Below, in pieces: positions 23,791-61,986 of a DNA stretch of 64,000 bases; the stretch's first letter is position 1; each line of letters opens with the position of its first letter. This DNA is from Albula goreensis (Eukaryota > Chordata > Actinopteri > Albuliformes > Albulidae), in contig CM040756.1 of the NCBI GenBank assembly GCA_022829145.1, positions 6,821,023-6,885,022 of the forward strand, in the 5' to 3' direction. The notes under the pieces are model-generated. The model was not told where the DNA came from. It was given only the letters and a program-made list of their open reading frames with translations, and did no database searches. The translations under genes were made by a program, and so were the position numbers.

Positions 23791-25690
23791 GAAAAAAAAC
23801 TGGCCAAGTGTGTGATCTTTTTTCTCCCCCTTGTCTGTGTCTGTCTGTGTGCACCGGTGTCTGTTGTCTTCTTGGCAAATAAGGGATTCTCATTACACAC
23901 ACACACACACACACGAGAGGATTTTCTTAATATTAGTCGATTACAGCTTTTCACATACGAAGTGAGGATGAGTGATCGCGTTTGGTTGCTACTAGTGCCT
24001 TTGTCAAACATTTCCAAAAGATGCAATAAGCAGACTGAATTGCGCATAATTGACACTATTTTCCGTATCTGGCAGATTCTTGAACTCCTTTAGCTAATTT
24101 CATCATGGAATTCTGTGAAATCATCAACTATCCCATGTTTGTGCTAAACGGGATGAATACTGTGCTCAGCTGCCAGGTTTTATGATGCAAGTTCTACAAT
24201 CGCGTCTGTAATACCGAGGCATGGACCACTACGCTCACACGTTGGGGTTGAAATATGTTGCAGTGCTGAGCCCACGAGACGATTAACATGCATTATTTAA
24301 GGACGCACATTAGCCAAAGGCCTCAGTTACGAGCTTGGCACGTCCAACAAGTCATTTTAATAATGTGACCAATGTGAAATAATATGGCCCTCGTTGTGTC
24401 CTATCAGTGATTACACACATGCAGAAATCTGATATTTGAAATGAGTTTTCTTGCGCAATATTTCCAGGCACGTTTGTCAAAACGGTATTTTTAAGCCGTA
24501 CTGCACATACAGTTTGAAGCACATATCCGTCGGTGCCACGCCCAGCACTAAACCCCAGAACCTATCGAGCGCATTTGATCCTGTACTTGCGCAGTATTCC
24601 GGCAGACAGGAGTCAAGCACCCCCCGGGGGGTGGTTTGATAAACAAGTCATAGAAGGTCAGTGAGTTCGTCTGTTCTTGCCAATGGCGCCGCATTGTTAC
24701 TGCCCGGCACGTGCGCCTGTTTTCTTTTTCCCTGTCCGGTTGTGTTGCCGCAGTGCACTCAAGCCCTGTCTTTTGTTTTGGCTGACCTACATTTTAATAG
24801 TTGCAGGGTGGTTCTTCGACTGAGACAGCAAAGCCAGAACAAGCGACAAAATTCCTAGACAATCCCTTTAGTGTTTCATTACTCCTACGTGGAACACGCA
24901 TACTCCATAGTTTTGAAAGCAGTTCCTCACACCAACCCCGAAGTTCAGAATTACCCATCTTATTTCATCAAATAGTTTGTCATTTAATAAGGTCATACAA
25001 CATACCAGTCATATATATTTTTACCCAAAGATTTTGTGATAATCTGTCAAGAAATATAGCTTTTTGTGTGAACTCAAGACAATTCACATTTTAAAATACA
25101 TTCATATATTTTAAATATACGTTTACAGTATTGCCAAACAAAAGTGAAAAAAAAAATGCTTTTGATGACCAAAGTCTTTGATAACAAGGAAATCATTTAA
25201 GGTCAAAAACAGAAACAAAGGATATGTACAGGAGTAGTACATAAATCAACTGTCTGCTGTACAAAAACAAAAACATGAATGAATAGTAGGGAAGGCGGTG
25301 CAGATTTTAAAAGCCACATGACAACAGATACGGAAATTAGAGGGTTGATAATCTGAATAATATGACAATTTTCATTAACGATAAGAAACTAAACCTTACT
25401 TCAGAAGGAAAAAAAACATGCCAACTTGTTGGAAATTACAGCATCAGTTGTTTGTAAATTGATATCAAATATAAATAGGGTTTAGAGCCAAGTCATTTAA
25501 AAATATAAAGACAAACAAATATACAGAAATATAATCATACATCTATGTGCACTCACATAGTCCAAGTGGTCCATCATTTTGATTTTGTTCCAGTGTTGCC
25601 ATGACAAACAGGAAATTACAATGATTCTGTACAGGTTCACGAAGTAAGATAATATACAAATAAATTAAAACCTTTCCTTGTCCTGGCCTT
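23790..25690. other. Region between the convergent kbtbd2 and avl9 ends
   Basis: AT-rich sequence with no recognisable gene. It holds a short (CA)n at about 23897-23914 and a 14-bp perfect palindrome of six C and six G bounded by A/T at 24619-24632. Part of it may be distal 3' UTR of either gene. Confidence 0.4.
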
Positions 25691-27151
25691 CATTGTTTTT
25701 CGGGTATTTTATTTGCCTGGGTTTTTTGTTTTGTTTCATTCCTCCCAAATTCCTGACATATCAAATAACAAAACTGTACTACAGTCATGTATTTGAACAC
25801 AATCTGACCTTTCAGCCAGGGTTTAGAATGAACAAGGAGCATTCACTGAGAAGGGGAAAAAAATAATAATACACCACAACAAAACCAAAGTACAGGCAGT
25901 AAACCCAAAACACGCTGTCATTTATGTAAAAACACAGAGCAACCGCACAGGCTTAAAGAGACAGTCATAGAGAAACTATCGACTTTGATATTTATATTTT
26001 TCTCACTACAGGATTTCCGCAGCAATCAATGAACTCTGCGCACAGAGCAACGGCCAGGGGGGCGGTGCCTAAACCAGAGAGTTTGGCAAACTTCGTCACG
26101 AAAGCGCTGAACAGATATATCTATACAGCGGAACACTCAACCTCTACAAGCTCTGTCCCGCCCCCAATCCTCTTTGCCACTGTCTGCTACGCTGCCATTG
26201 GACAGGGAATGAGGGGATGGGGAGGAGCCAAAGCCAGGCTTTGTTCCTGCAGCCTCCTCTGCTCCGTACCCTGTACACAGTCCAATCCACATGCACAGCA
26301 GAACCCCATAGCACAGTGTGTTTCCCCTCAAGTTGCAGCAAAATAGTCCTCCCACACCCACCCCCTTTGTGAGCAACCTGCAGTATGATCCAATCACAAA
26401 ACAAACATGTAAACATACAGAAGACCATTCAAACAGCCTCGTTAAACTCAACTTCATCTCCAGACGCCAAGCCCGTGTCTGATTGCAGAACTCAAGTAAC
26501 ATTGTCGGTCTTCAAAGTTAAATTTGGTAATCATGCTTCAAGCAACACATGGTCGCATGTGTTTTTTTAATTCTCTTTTCATTTCCCAAATACTGTACTG
26601 TAGCAATCCGAGTTAGAAAACAAACAGGCGTATGTAAAGGAAAAACATCAGTGGACCTTTTTTCTGTGGATAATACACACAATTTTGTTAACACCGCCTA
26701 CAACTGAGACGCAAGCAACACACAGGGTGCCTCTCATAGGCGATTAAGATATTGAGGATATGTACTTTTAGCGTTTACATTTCCACCATGGTTGCGCCCA
26801 ACCATTCATTCTCACCATCTCAAAGCAGCTGTAACCTGGAAACAGGAATTCTGGGGGGGAAGAGGGGCGTGTGGCCCTCACCACCCCCCACCCCTCCAGT
26901 AGAGTTTGTGTGCACATATTAAAAGCACAGCAATGGCCAGGGTGGGGAGGGAAGAAACTCCTTCATGACATCAGCATTTAAATGCCTCTCGCTCCTCATC
27001 CCCATCCTGAGAGGGCTCGGCCAATGGGGACAGGGTGGGCTGGGTTTGGGGGGGTGGCGTTCCCAGTAACTTGAGGAAGAAGAAGAGAGGAAGGACTGAG
27101 GCGGCACGGCCGGGGGGTGGGGAGGGGAAGGGTTTGGGGCGGTCAGGGCAG
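25690..27151 (-). other. avl9: 3' UTR of avl9
   Basis: It follows the avl9 TGA on the minus strand. Possible poly(A) signals on that strand are ATTAAA at 26566-26571 and AATAAA at 25708-25713. The true end, or several alternative ends, cannot be fixed from sequence alone. Confidence 0.4.
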
Positions 27152-52557
<25,406 letters not shown>

Positions 52558-53173
52558 GGCCCCAGCTAAGCGGACGCTTATTATGTGTTGTTACTGTGCT
52601 GTGGGTTCGATACAGTGAGAAACCAACACAGCTCCGGCTGCCCGGGATTGATGGCCGCCTCTGCTCGCAGTCACAAGCAACGGGACTTCGCTTCCGCTTC
52701 GTTTGACTGATAGCTAGGGCATGACGTCATTCAAACAAACAAAATTCCTCCTCCAGCGCCCTCGTCTGATATTTTCATGAGGCACATTTCAATATCTCAG
52801 CCGCACTGATCTTCTGGCATGTAGTTTTCTTTTGCGAAGCTTGCATAAGTTGTATTTGTTCCAGTAACCCACACAATAAATCTGTATAACTGATGTTGAC
52901 ATAAGGGGGTGTGCAATTTCCAGTCTTGCTGTTAAAGTCAAATGTAAATATCGGACATTGTTAACTGTTTGCTCATTTTTAGCAGTACGGCTAACCAAGT
53001 CTGGAATATTGGTGCAACATATAGAAACCAGTGCTGTCGAATAAAATCTGATCAACAGAACAAAATGTTCAGTCTTCCTGGAAGTGTCGGATCAGTTGTT
53101 CGACCGACATTATTTCTGTCTGATTTACACTCTGTATCTTTGATTGATTGCTAGGGTCTGTTCTCTTTTGAAC
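52558..53173. promoter_or_regulatory. Bidirectional promoter region between avl9 and lsm5
   Basis: The two ATGs are 616 bp apart on opposite strands, so both promoters and 5' UTRs lie here. A perfect CRE palindrome TGACGTCA sits at 52723-52730. ETS-like GCGGAAG and YY1-like GGCGGCCATC words on the minus strand lie between it and the avl9 ATG. No TATA box is obvious. Confidence 0.7.
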
Positions 53174-55500
53174 ATGGCGGCTACTCCAGCGACGAATCCA
53201 TCTCAGTTGCTCCCTCTGGGTTCGTATGGCTTTCATAGCTATTTTGAATGGCCAGTTGTCTAGCTTGGATTGCAAGTATTGTCCTGGGGTGGTCTGGAGT
53301 TGTACCGTCAGGGAAAATAGCAATTTATACAAGGATTTCACTTGAAACTTTGTACGAAGCTGGCTGGTTGGTTCGCTAACAGGAACGAGCATTGGCAGGC
53401 TAATTCTGCTACTAGCTACGGACTGACTTATCGCTAAATTACTATCGCTAGCGAACAAGCTACAAGTAGACGAGTTGCATGAAAACTTTTTAGCTAGCTA
53501 TACATTGATATTAAGTCATACTATTTGTCAGACATTTAGTTGTATGGGCAGCCGTGTAGCTTACTGTACAGTGTAGACAACCAGTGCTTAACGTTAACTT
53601 TAATGTTAAGGGTAGCTAGTTGAAGTTAGCTGTATGAGGGAAGAAATGAATGTGCTGATTGCAAGCTGCACATCTCCACCATTGTACATCATGAGCTGGA
53701 TAGTGAGTGTTTTGAGTTTGAACACGAAGCATTACGTAAGGCCAAACCCGAAGCTCTGTAGCTACTTCACAACGATGACTTTATTCGTGTTAACGAGTGT
53801 CGCTGTAGAGTTTCTTTGCCTTTGCTGCCAGCCAAGTTAAAGTTCCTGATTTCCATCCAATTGCAGAGCTCGTGGACAAGTGCATCGGGTCCCGAATCCA
53901 TATCGTTATGAAGAACGACAAAGAGATCGTCGGGACCCTTTTGGGATTCGATGACTTTGTCAGTATCCTTTTAAGAAGTACAGTACTGCTTTACAAATGA
54001 GTTTACTGAACGTGACATAAACGCAGATGCTCAATCATCATCACTCGATCTACTAGCAGTCTTCGCTGCAAGGATGAACTCTTGGATCAGATATACACCT
54101 TTGCCAGCCAGAAGTTTTTTTTTTTATCAATTTCAAAAACATTTAATTCTACTCTTCTCAGAGTATGACACAATAGGTTGTTACATCAACATCAGTTGAA
54201 ACAGACGTTCCTTTGAAAAAGCTGACACAATAGGACAAACAAGACAGTGTTGAATCTGGTTTGGGAGGCAGATTTCACCCTATTTATTCCACAGCTTCAA
54301 TGGTACACTTACATTTTATGAAGCTATTTTATTTGCAATCGTTTTGCCTGTTTGGCTACTTGCAGTTGTTCAGGATTCTTAATGTAGCATGGATCAAGTA
54401 CCATAATTGAATGAGGTCGTTAGGATTGGATATTGGAATCAAATCGCTCTGGATAAGAGCGTCTAAAAAGTACCTTTAATGTAATGTAAACAGGACACAA
54501 CAAGGTCTCTGGGTAGTGTAATAATCAGAAAGCAATCATATTTTATTGGGAAATCCCAAATATGGTTCTCAAAAATGTTTTTGAATTCTACTGGCCCAAT
54601 TTTTCAGCCATGGATCTTGGAGTACATGAATATAATGCAGTTTAATTGAACCCAATTTTTGTTCCAACATTCCTTAACTTCATATTTAAGACATGGTGCT
54701 GGAGGATGTGACAGAGTTGTAAGTACAATCTCCTTTGGGGCCTTCACTGAATTCACCATCAGATATTCCTTTTCTGTATACATGTGTATGCTTGATGTTC
54801 AGAATTAAGTTCTTCAGTGATTAGATATACCGTACTTCTTTTGCTGATTTTGTTTATTGAAAAACATTGACTAAGCAGTGTTAAGGTTTTAATTGTGATG
54901 CTTATTCATCATGATGTTAGCCAGTAGCAATACTCTGTATTGATCATTTATAGGAGTTAACCAAAGTACTACCAGAGTCAGTGACTGTAGCTGTTTGTGT
55001 GTTTCTACAGTGTAACTTTCACTTTGTGTCTGTCTCAGATCTCATCACGCTCATGAAATAGAACATCTTTCTGAATGTTTTTGAGGAAAGGCAAGATTTT
55101 TCAGTGAGTAAAGGCTTTTTTTTCATTCCAGTGAGATCACCCCAGAGGGAAGGAGGATAACTAAATTGGATCAGATCTTACTCAACGGCAACAACATCAC
55201 TATGGTATCTGACTTCTGTTGGGTGGCTATAATGCACCCATATTTCTCAATGGCAGTTCACTATGTGTATTTGTGTTTTGCAAAATGATTTCAGCTGAAG
55301 ATGATAACTTTTTTTTTTTTCTACTGTGAATGGTCTTGCTTCCAAACAGTTCCATGTATCATGCATTCATATTTTTGAGTCTGACACTATGGCTCATGAT
55401 GTGATTTTCCTTACCTCCATCATTTGTTTCCTTTTTTGACACATTTCTTTTATTCCTCTCTCCTTAGCTCATTCCTGGAGGAGAGGGCCCGGAAGTGTGA
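53174..55500 (+). CDS. lsm5: U6 snRNA-associated Sm-like protein LSm5
   Basis: Five exons: 53174-53219, 53867-53962, 54691-54718, 55132-55204 and 55468-55500 (TGA). All junctions are GT-AG and phase-consistent, giving 91 aa, the same length as human LSM5. It is a ring subunit of LSm2-8, which binds the U6 snRNA 3' end in the nucleus, and of LSm1-7, which promotes decapping and decay of mRNA in the cytoplasm. The Sm fold is recognisable: NPSQLLPLELVDKCIGSRIH at residues 8-27, IVGTLLGFDDFVNMVLEDV in the middle, and a C-terminus ending ILLNGNNITMLIPGGEGPEV-like (Ile replaces Val before Pro). The N-terminus reads MAATPATNPSQ, close to the human one. It shares a promoter region with avl9, as in mammals. 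Confidence 0.97.
53220..55467 (+). other. lsm5 introns
   Basis: Four introns of 647, 728, 413 and 263 bp. Intron 1 is rich in GCTAGC/TTAGC words near 53400-53640. Intron 2 holds a SINE tail at about 54440-54490. Confidence 0.7.
54440..54490 (+). mobile_element. SINE 3' tail fragment
   Basis: The stretch 'gctctggataagagcgtct' followed by 'aatgtaatgtaaa' is the typical tail of abundant fish SINEs. I could not trace a clear head upstream. Confidence 0.6.
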
Positions 55501-55790
55501 GGAGCTAACAGAACATGTAGCGGAATCAATCATTCTGTCCATTTTAGCTCACCCTTCCTCTTTAAGATTACCTTTTTGTTTTGTTGCCCTTTTTATTTTG
55601 GATTAAGAAAAATGAAAGTTTTATTTTTTTTGTAAAAAGAAGTTTTTTTTTTTTTTCCCAATGGGAGCTGTTTGAATTGTCTTCTGAGTAGAGAACAGAA
55701 TGTGACTGTGTCATAAAGAAAATCATCACTCAACTGTAAAATGTTTTGTTTTGTTGTTTTTGTTATAAATAAATCACACGATGACGTGCC
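55501..55790 (+). other. lsm5: 3' UTR of lsm5
   Basis: It runs from the stop codon to shortly past the canonical AATAAA at 55768-55773, giving a short UTR of about 290 nt. Confidence 0.65.
55768..55773 (+). terminator. Poly(A) signal AATAAA of lsm5
   Basis: Canonical hexamer about 270 nt after the lsm5 stop, followed by a T/G-rich stretch. Confidence 0.65.
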
Positions 55791-57080
55791 CTCTTTGGGA
55801 CTGATTTTTAACTTGAATGTTTATTTTCCGGTCTCCTTGGTTTGGGTTTACCAGAAATTTTCAGAAACAAAGCGAGGGCAATTATGTTTACAAATACCTT
55901 AAAGAAATTGAATCATGGAGAGTTTAAGTGAATGCACAGCTCAAGAAAACAAATGCTTTATTTTATTATGGTAAAAGCATGACATTTCTGCTGGCTTGGT
56001 AAATATTGATGATTGAATCTTTAGGGCAGCACTTACTGTTTACAATGTTTCCTTTTTTGCAATTTGTTGCAGATGTTCTTTCCTTCTTTTTTACCAAAAA
56101 TTTTAAATGCATTCTGGCATGAATTGCATGGGGAACCTCCCCTTTCGTAGGCTGTAGCTCTGCCATAGAAAAAGACATGGGCTAACTGTAAGATGTGGAG
56201 GTACCATAAATGAACAGTGGTAGTGGGTCAGGTGCCTAGTATGGAAATTCTCATTTTCCTCCAGCAGAACGATTAACTTTTGCCCAGATACCACTGCAAA
56301 CAGGATATGATTTAGAGGCAGAAATTTCCTCTGCGCTTAGTGTTTGTGCTGCAAGGTCAGAGTGGCAGACAAATGCTGCAGTTCTCTAGTCCCCGCAGTG
56401 CAGTGCAGTGCAGTGCTTGCAGCCAGTCCCAGCATACCATCAATACCAGCATTGGATGGTGTGCAGTGCAGTGCTTGCAGCCAGTCCCAGCATACCATCA
56501 ATACCAGCATTGGATGGGATGAGTGATGACATGGTGCATGCTACAGATGCTTACTGTACAGTGTGTGTGCGTGTATGTGGGGGGGATGGGTGTTTTTGCT
56601 GAACATGCTTTGTGGGGGAGTTTGTGCATTTGGTGCTGAATGTGTATTTGAGGTACCCAGTGAGACTCAGTCAGATGGTCACAAAGAGGAGGAGCATGTG
56701 TCTGTCAGATATGTGACCAAGACCACTGGAGTATGTGGTGGTGCTGAGCATGATTGCTGGACTGGTATGTTCTGGGTTTGCTGATATGTGAGTGTGTAAG
56801 GTTCTCACTTGTGCATGGTACAGTGTTTTGATGCTGAAACATTGCCAATTGGAGTATGTGTTAGTGTCTGCCACTGAGTGAATGTGATCATTCAGGAAGT
56901 GTGGGTTTTGTGCTGAGATTGCGTACTTGTGTGTTAATTCCCGCTGTGTATGTGGATGGGCAGCCTGTGTCCCACTTGGCTTTGGATCATGGTTTCCCAA
57001 CAGTCATCCACATTACTACAGCGCTCCAGCACCTCTTCCCCAGCAGCAGCAGAACTAAAGCAGCAATGAGACAGAGTCGT
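55791..57080. other. Intergenic region between the convergent lsm5 and psme2
   Basis: No gene is recognised. A 58-bp tandem duplication lies at 56401-56516. ORFs that run through the duplication exist only because its unit repeats. Confidence 0.6.
56401..56516. repeat. Two-copy 58-bp tandem duplication
   Basis: The unit, from 'gtgcagtgcagtgcttgcag' to 'ccagcattggatgg', occurs twice in direct order with an offset of 58 bp and is almost identical, so the duplication is recent. Confidence 0.93.
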
Positions 57081-57084
57081 CAAC

Positions 57085-57288
57085 CAGAACGTGATGCTTT
57101 ATTGGTTTGACAAACAGAATTGTCCAGATGCATTATAGCTGAAAGTACAAGTGCAGAGCTTCCCTGTGGTAGTACAGTACTAGACAGGAATGAATAAGGT
57201 ACATCTTGGGGGAGGGGTACATGTCACCACACAGAAAAGCAAATGAAAGGGTTTAAGTATTTCTCCTCCACCTCTCCATACTCCTATC
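57085..57288 (-). other. psme2: 3' UTR of psme2
   Basis: Short 3' UTR between the stop codon and just past the AATAAA at 57098-57103. Confidence 0.6.
57098..57103 (-). terminator. Poly(A) signal AATAAA of psme2
   Basis: AATAAA on the minus strand, 186 nt past the psme2 stop codon (57289). It is the likely 3' end signal. Confidence 0.65.
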
Positions 57289-60200
57289 TCAGTACATAGA
57301 CGGTTTCTCCTCTCCTTTTGGATTGGTCACTTTTTCCAGATTCTTGCTTATGATGTCATACAGTTCCGCCTAGTCAAGGAAAAAAAACAGGAAGGGAGAA
57401 AAGGAGAGGTTAACAGAGAAAATAAAAGGTGTTAGTGCCCTCCCGCTGCCCGAAGCCACTGCCAAGAGAAACACATGAGCAACAAGACAAACCATTTCAC
57501 ATGCCAACTGGCACACAAGCCACACTCCCTTAAGCCTTCCCATAATCGCACTTTCACTCACATAGAAGCCACGGATGTCCAGCACGATCACCCGGATCTC
57601 GGAGTACACTGCCTCGTCTTTCTCGTGGACCAGGGAGCGGTAATCCATCTGACAGTGGGGAAGGGGATGTAGAGAGAAAAAGGACAGCAAGCGAAGAGGA
57701 TGGAGGGAAAAGTGAAGCGATGGGTCATGAGAGGAAGGAAAAAGTTAAAATTGATCCGTCTGATGTGATGAATAATCAGTAGATCCATAATGCAGAAGAG
57801 TGGAAGGTCTCACCACATGAGTATCTTTTGAGGCTTTGGCCACGGCATCACCCCTCTCTGAAAAATACCTGAAAGCAGCAACAAGACCATCGTCAGGGGC
57901 CCATTTCAATCATAGACTGACAATGGCTATGCATAATTATCTTAGGGACTCCTATCTCATATTTAAGTATGAGTATTTTGTCTGGCCAATTCATATTTAA
58001 AAGGTATTCATATTTTACAGATATGATGTAGCTAGCCATCTTGTTCATAAAGTTACTGAGTAGATGAAAGGGTTTTATTTTTCCAAATAATCACGTGAAG
58101 TCCTATGATATCACCCTCTGCTTCAGTTTGATTTAACATGCACCAGGGTAACTGAGCACTGGAGGAAATACAACGCTGTGTATGGCTCCATACTAAAAAC
58201 ACAAGGACAAGCAAAGTGAAAGAAACATGGATGGCTGTGTAAGGGGAGCAAACATGGGACTGTCATGAATGCAACAATTATTGTTTTACTTCTTGTTAAT
58301 CACATAAAATCAGTGGTAGCACATATCATGGCTCATCAAGCAAGGAAATAAGACTGCTCTCACTTGTTGATATTTGTCTGAAAACCCTCCACTTTGGTCT
58401 TCACTGCAGCAATTCTCTCTAGAATTTTCTCCTAATAAACAGTGATTATTAGTGGCATATCAGAGAAGTAATAATAACATATTAAATCATTCATAAATGT
58501 CGTAACTATCTCATTAATAAAAGAAATCCTACTTTTTATTAAAATACGAATGAAATGGTAAAACAGCCACTTTACTTCTACTTTACTTTTTGAGATATTC
58601 AACCAATTTTAAAAATGTACAACAAAAATAGCTGTAATTATTTTAACATAGTCTGTCTCAGAGTTAGCAAACACTGTTTTCAAATGAACACATGCACTTG
58701 TTGTAGATTTACCTGGATCGCCACACCAAAGTCATTGCCATCCTCTATTTTAGGAATAAGATGTTGAATCCAGCATGAGACCTAAGACAGAGAGAAGGGC
58801 CATTCATACACTTCTATCAAATAAAACTGTTAATGTGTATATTATTTATGTATTTTATTTATGCTCCCTTCCTAATTTTGGAATGTGTTATATTCAGTTA
58901 TACTCACAAGCCACACAGGAATACAGAGCTTTACTGAAGCATGATAAGGGACTTGTAATTACATCTCTATTACTATGTTATTACCCTGGTGGATGCTTAC
59001 CATGATGCAGGTTTCTTTGAGGGCCCGGATCTCTGGCTTGACCCTGTCCAGCAGCTTCACAATGTTCTCATTGCCCTTGATGAAGCCACACTTTGGAGCT
59101 GAGGGACAGGAGACAGGCAGGTTTGACTTTAACAGATGTACAGCACTGCTAACGCAAGGAGCTCATAACAGAGGGAGCCAAAGAGCAATGTGGTTTTAAA
59201 AATACAGAGGAAAAGAGAGATGGGAAAATTCGGGCCCTCACGTTTCTTTTTCTTCTTCTCCTCCTCATCATCTTTATCGGTCTCCATTTCCTTCGAAGAG
59301 GAAAAAAGCAAAACAGAAATTTGATAACCAATGAAAGGTTGGGAATACAGTCATTTTAATAAATTATCAGAGAGACTGAGAGGCTTACGTTGCAAAACAG
59401 GACAACACTGAACATTTTTATTTAACCAGTAAAATTGGTTAAAATGTGTTTTACTGGGTTAGGTAGAGGTGACTTTAATGAAACCAGGCATTCCTTTTGA
59501 TTCCTCTGCATGCTATCCAGTTATGCAGCTGAACATGAATTCCTGAAACAGTTCAGGTGAATTACCTTGCTTAAGGGTACAATGATAGTGCTTTAACTAG
59601 GACTTGAACCTATAACCTCATGGTTGGAAAAACCAACTCCATAACCACTGTACCACACCGCTGCCAATGTGATAATCACCTCCTCTTCTGGTGCTGGGGG
59701 GTCAGGAATGGGAATGTCCAGGGGGGCATGGAGGGCGGACAGGTCTGTGACACTCAGCTCATCTGCCTGACACAGGGAGACGAGCACAAAGTTTAAAAAT
59801 ACCATTACACAATTCATAAAGCGTATTCATAAAGCGTCTCAAAACAGGAATGCTGATCTAGGACCAGGTTAGTATGTGCGATATCCTAACCTTAACCATG
59901 ATGAGCCAGAAGACCACACTGACCCTTGACCAGTCCTTTTACTCAAGACTCTTTATGAATAAAGTCAGAAGTCCTGAGTCACGACAGTAATTTCAAATGC
60001 CATGACCTTTTTTGACAAGAGCAAGGGAATTCCAGGTCAACTCCTCGGGAAAATTCCCAAAATCTGGTTTATTACGGCCACTCAATCAAATCCCACCAAT
60101 CCCCCCGGCTCCATCCTGTCTGTTAGTATGAGTGATGTGAGGGAAAACAAAAGGAATATTTAAATTGTTTGGATATACATTGGCTAGTACAAGTAAGAGA

Positions 60201-61076
60201 GAGGATTCCCTTGATACACACAGGATTGCTGTTGTCATTTCATGTTTCACTGAAAAGCTATCGTGTATAAAGCCAGCGGTACTCAGCGACAGTCATGAGG
60301 GGAAGCATACCTTAAGCAAGTTGTCCAGCTGAATGATCTTCAGAGGAATGCGATTTGAAAACAGATCTTCTGCCTAAACACCACACACACACATGCATAA
60401 ATGCAGGTTAGATACAACAGTACACAGACGGACAAACAATACAGTGAAACCAGCTATCACACAATCATACAAATTAGCCAACTACAAATTTTCTGTTTTT
60501 ACATTTGGCATGGACACGTGCTCCAGTTTTACACTAGAGCTCCACATATTCCATCTATCAAGCTATAAAGGAAAATTGGGACAAGTGTGTCTAAACACAA
60601 TGTTATTTGTTTTGCACTTTAAAGAATTCCAGCCTTCATTGCAGGATACCCTGTACACTGTTTCAGACTGTAAAGGTGTATCCTCACTAGTATTATTTTC
60701 CTTTTATTCAAAAATTAAGACACACAGAAAGGACACATGCACTATGAAAAATACATCACAGACCTGTTGGTAAAGAGACTGACGGAAGTTATCAACCTGA
60801 AAAATACACAAAATACATAGATTAAATCTTCGGTTAAACTAAAATAACAGGCCCTCAGCTGAGATCTGTTCATTTGGCCTTACTTTTATAAATGGCGTAT
60901 CAAATATTCTTTGTGTGGGCATAAAACATGCAAAACTGCCACTGAGGTCAGGACAGCCAAAGAGCTGGCACAGAATGGCCAGCATGTAGACTAGTCTGTC
61001 GCCATTGCCTACATACATCTGAAATATCAGGCTATATTTTTGCTGTTCTGCAGGATCAGATGTATCTTACGCTACT

Positions 61077-61156
<80 letters not shown>

Positions 61157-61824
61157 ATTTTCTCTGTGGGCATTTTATACCATCACTCTCAGAGGAATGA
61201 ATACCAGTCTGCAACTAGTTGATTTACTTTCGATTTCAACAATAATGGCTGACATCCAAGGACGGGATGACTAGGGACTTTTTAAAAAAAAAAAAAAAAA
61301 TAGCAGATAAAACAAGTCTTATTCCACATTTACATACTGAAACAAACTTACGTCAAAAGCACAAAAAAGATTATTCAGTTACTCTACAGCAACTGTCTCC
61401 TTTCCTCTCACAACATCATTTTGCCTCTGTGTCAAAATCACACTTTAATTTCTTGCAGGCTCCTGCACACTGTTCATTTTATAAGCATCACTTGGACGTT
61501 TCGATTATCATAGCACGATGTTGACTATCAAAGACAAAACATGCTATTTGATTCTTTCAACAGAGTATACTTTCACATCGTATTCGTAGCCGCTTAGTAC
61601 TTCAGCAGCCTAGGGTATCAGAACGTGCAGTAAGCATCGTGCACTGGAAGCATTTCAAGGGTTATAAAACATACACTACCGATAGCCTACTGTACAGTAA
61701 TAGGGTTTTACATTGAAAAGACAAGTCTCACCAGGCCTACTAATTTCATTTTTTCCGCGCACTGTGATTCCCTTACCTTAACAGCATTCTCCTTACTCAG
61801 TTTAAGCACAGCGGTTTTCGACAT
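57289..61824 (-). CDS. psme2: Proteasome activator complex subunit 2 (PA28-beta)
   Basis: Eleven coding exons on the minus strand: 61777-61824, 60764-60796, 60311-60373, 59680-59766, 59242-59290, 59001-59098, 58713-58781, 58364-58431, 57814-57868, 57562-57648 and 57289-57369 (TGA). All are phase-consistent and give 245 aa (human PSME2 is 239). With PSME1 it forms the heteroheptameric 11S cap that opens the 20S proteasome gate and favours MHC class I peptide production. It is called beta, not alpha, because it has [36 protein letters not shown] and the C-terminus [11 protein letters not shown], all PSME2-like. The N-terminal PA28 helix is at residues 1-65. A charged linker near 94-115 ([15 protein letters not shown]) is KEKE-like, and the conserved C-terminal four-helix part runs from about 110 to 245. 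The extreme C-terminus docks in the 20S alpha-ring. Exon 8 ends AA|GTGAGA, splitting a Lys codon. Confidence 0.95.
59505..59667 (-). mobile_element. tRNA-derived SINE (5' part) in psme2 intron 4
   Basis: The minus strand reads a box-A-like 'TGGTACAGTGGTTATGG', a box-B-like 'AGGTTCAAGTCCT', 'TTAAGCAAGGTAATTCACCTG', and the module 'CAGCTGCATAACTGGATA'. It starts about 13 bases after the exon 4 donor and lies in the same sense as psme2. The 3' tail is missing. Confidence 0.75.
60797..61776 (-). other. psme2 intron 1 with a (TG)n tract
   Basis: A 980-bp intron holding the (TG)n microsatellite at 61080-61155 and an A tract near 61282-61300. Confidence 0.7.
61080..61155. repeat. (TG)n microsatellite
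   Basis: About 37 uninterrupted TG units on the plus strand. Confidence 0.96.
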
Positions 61825-61986
61825 TTTCTGGTTTTACGACTCAGAAAACAAAATCGAATTACCTGTGTTAACAGTTAAATAAAGTTATCCAGTAAACAAC
61901 TCTCATAAACTGACAACGATTAGGGTCGTGTGATTCAAACTATTAACGACGTCGTCCTCTTCCTGAGAATTCTTATATTTCTTTCT

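Noticed and set aside
53069..53458. 129-aa minus-strand ORF over lsm5 exon 1
   Set aside because: It is antisense to lsm5 exon 1 and intron 1, with no conserved motif.
56340..56526. Overlapping ORFs with internal peptide repeats
   Set aside because: They reflect the 58-bp tandem duplication read in several frames.
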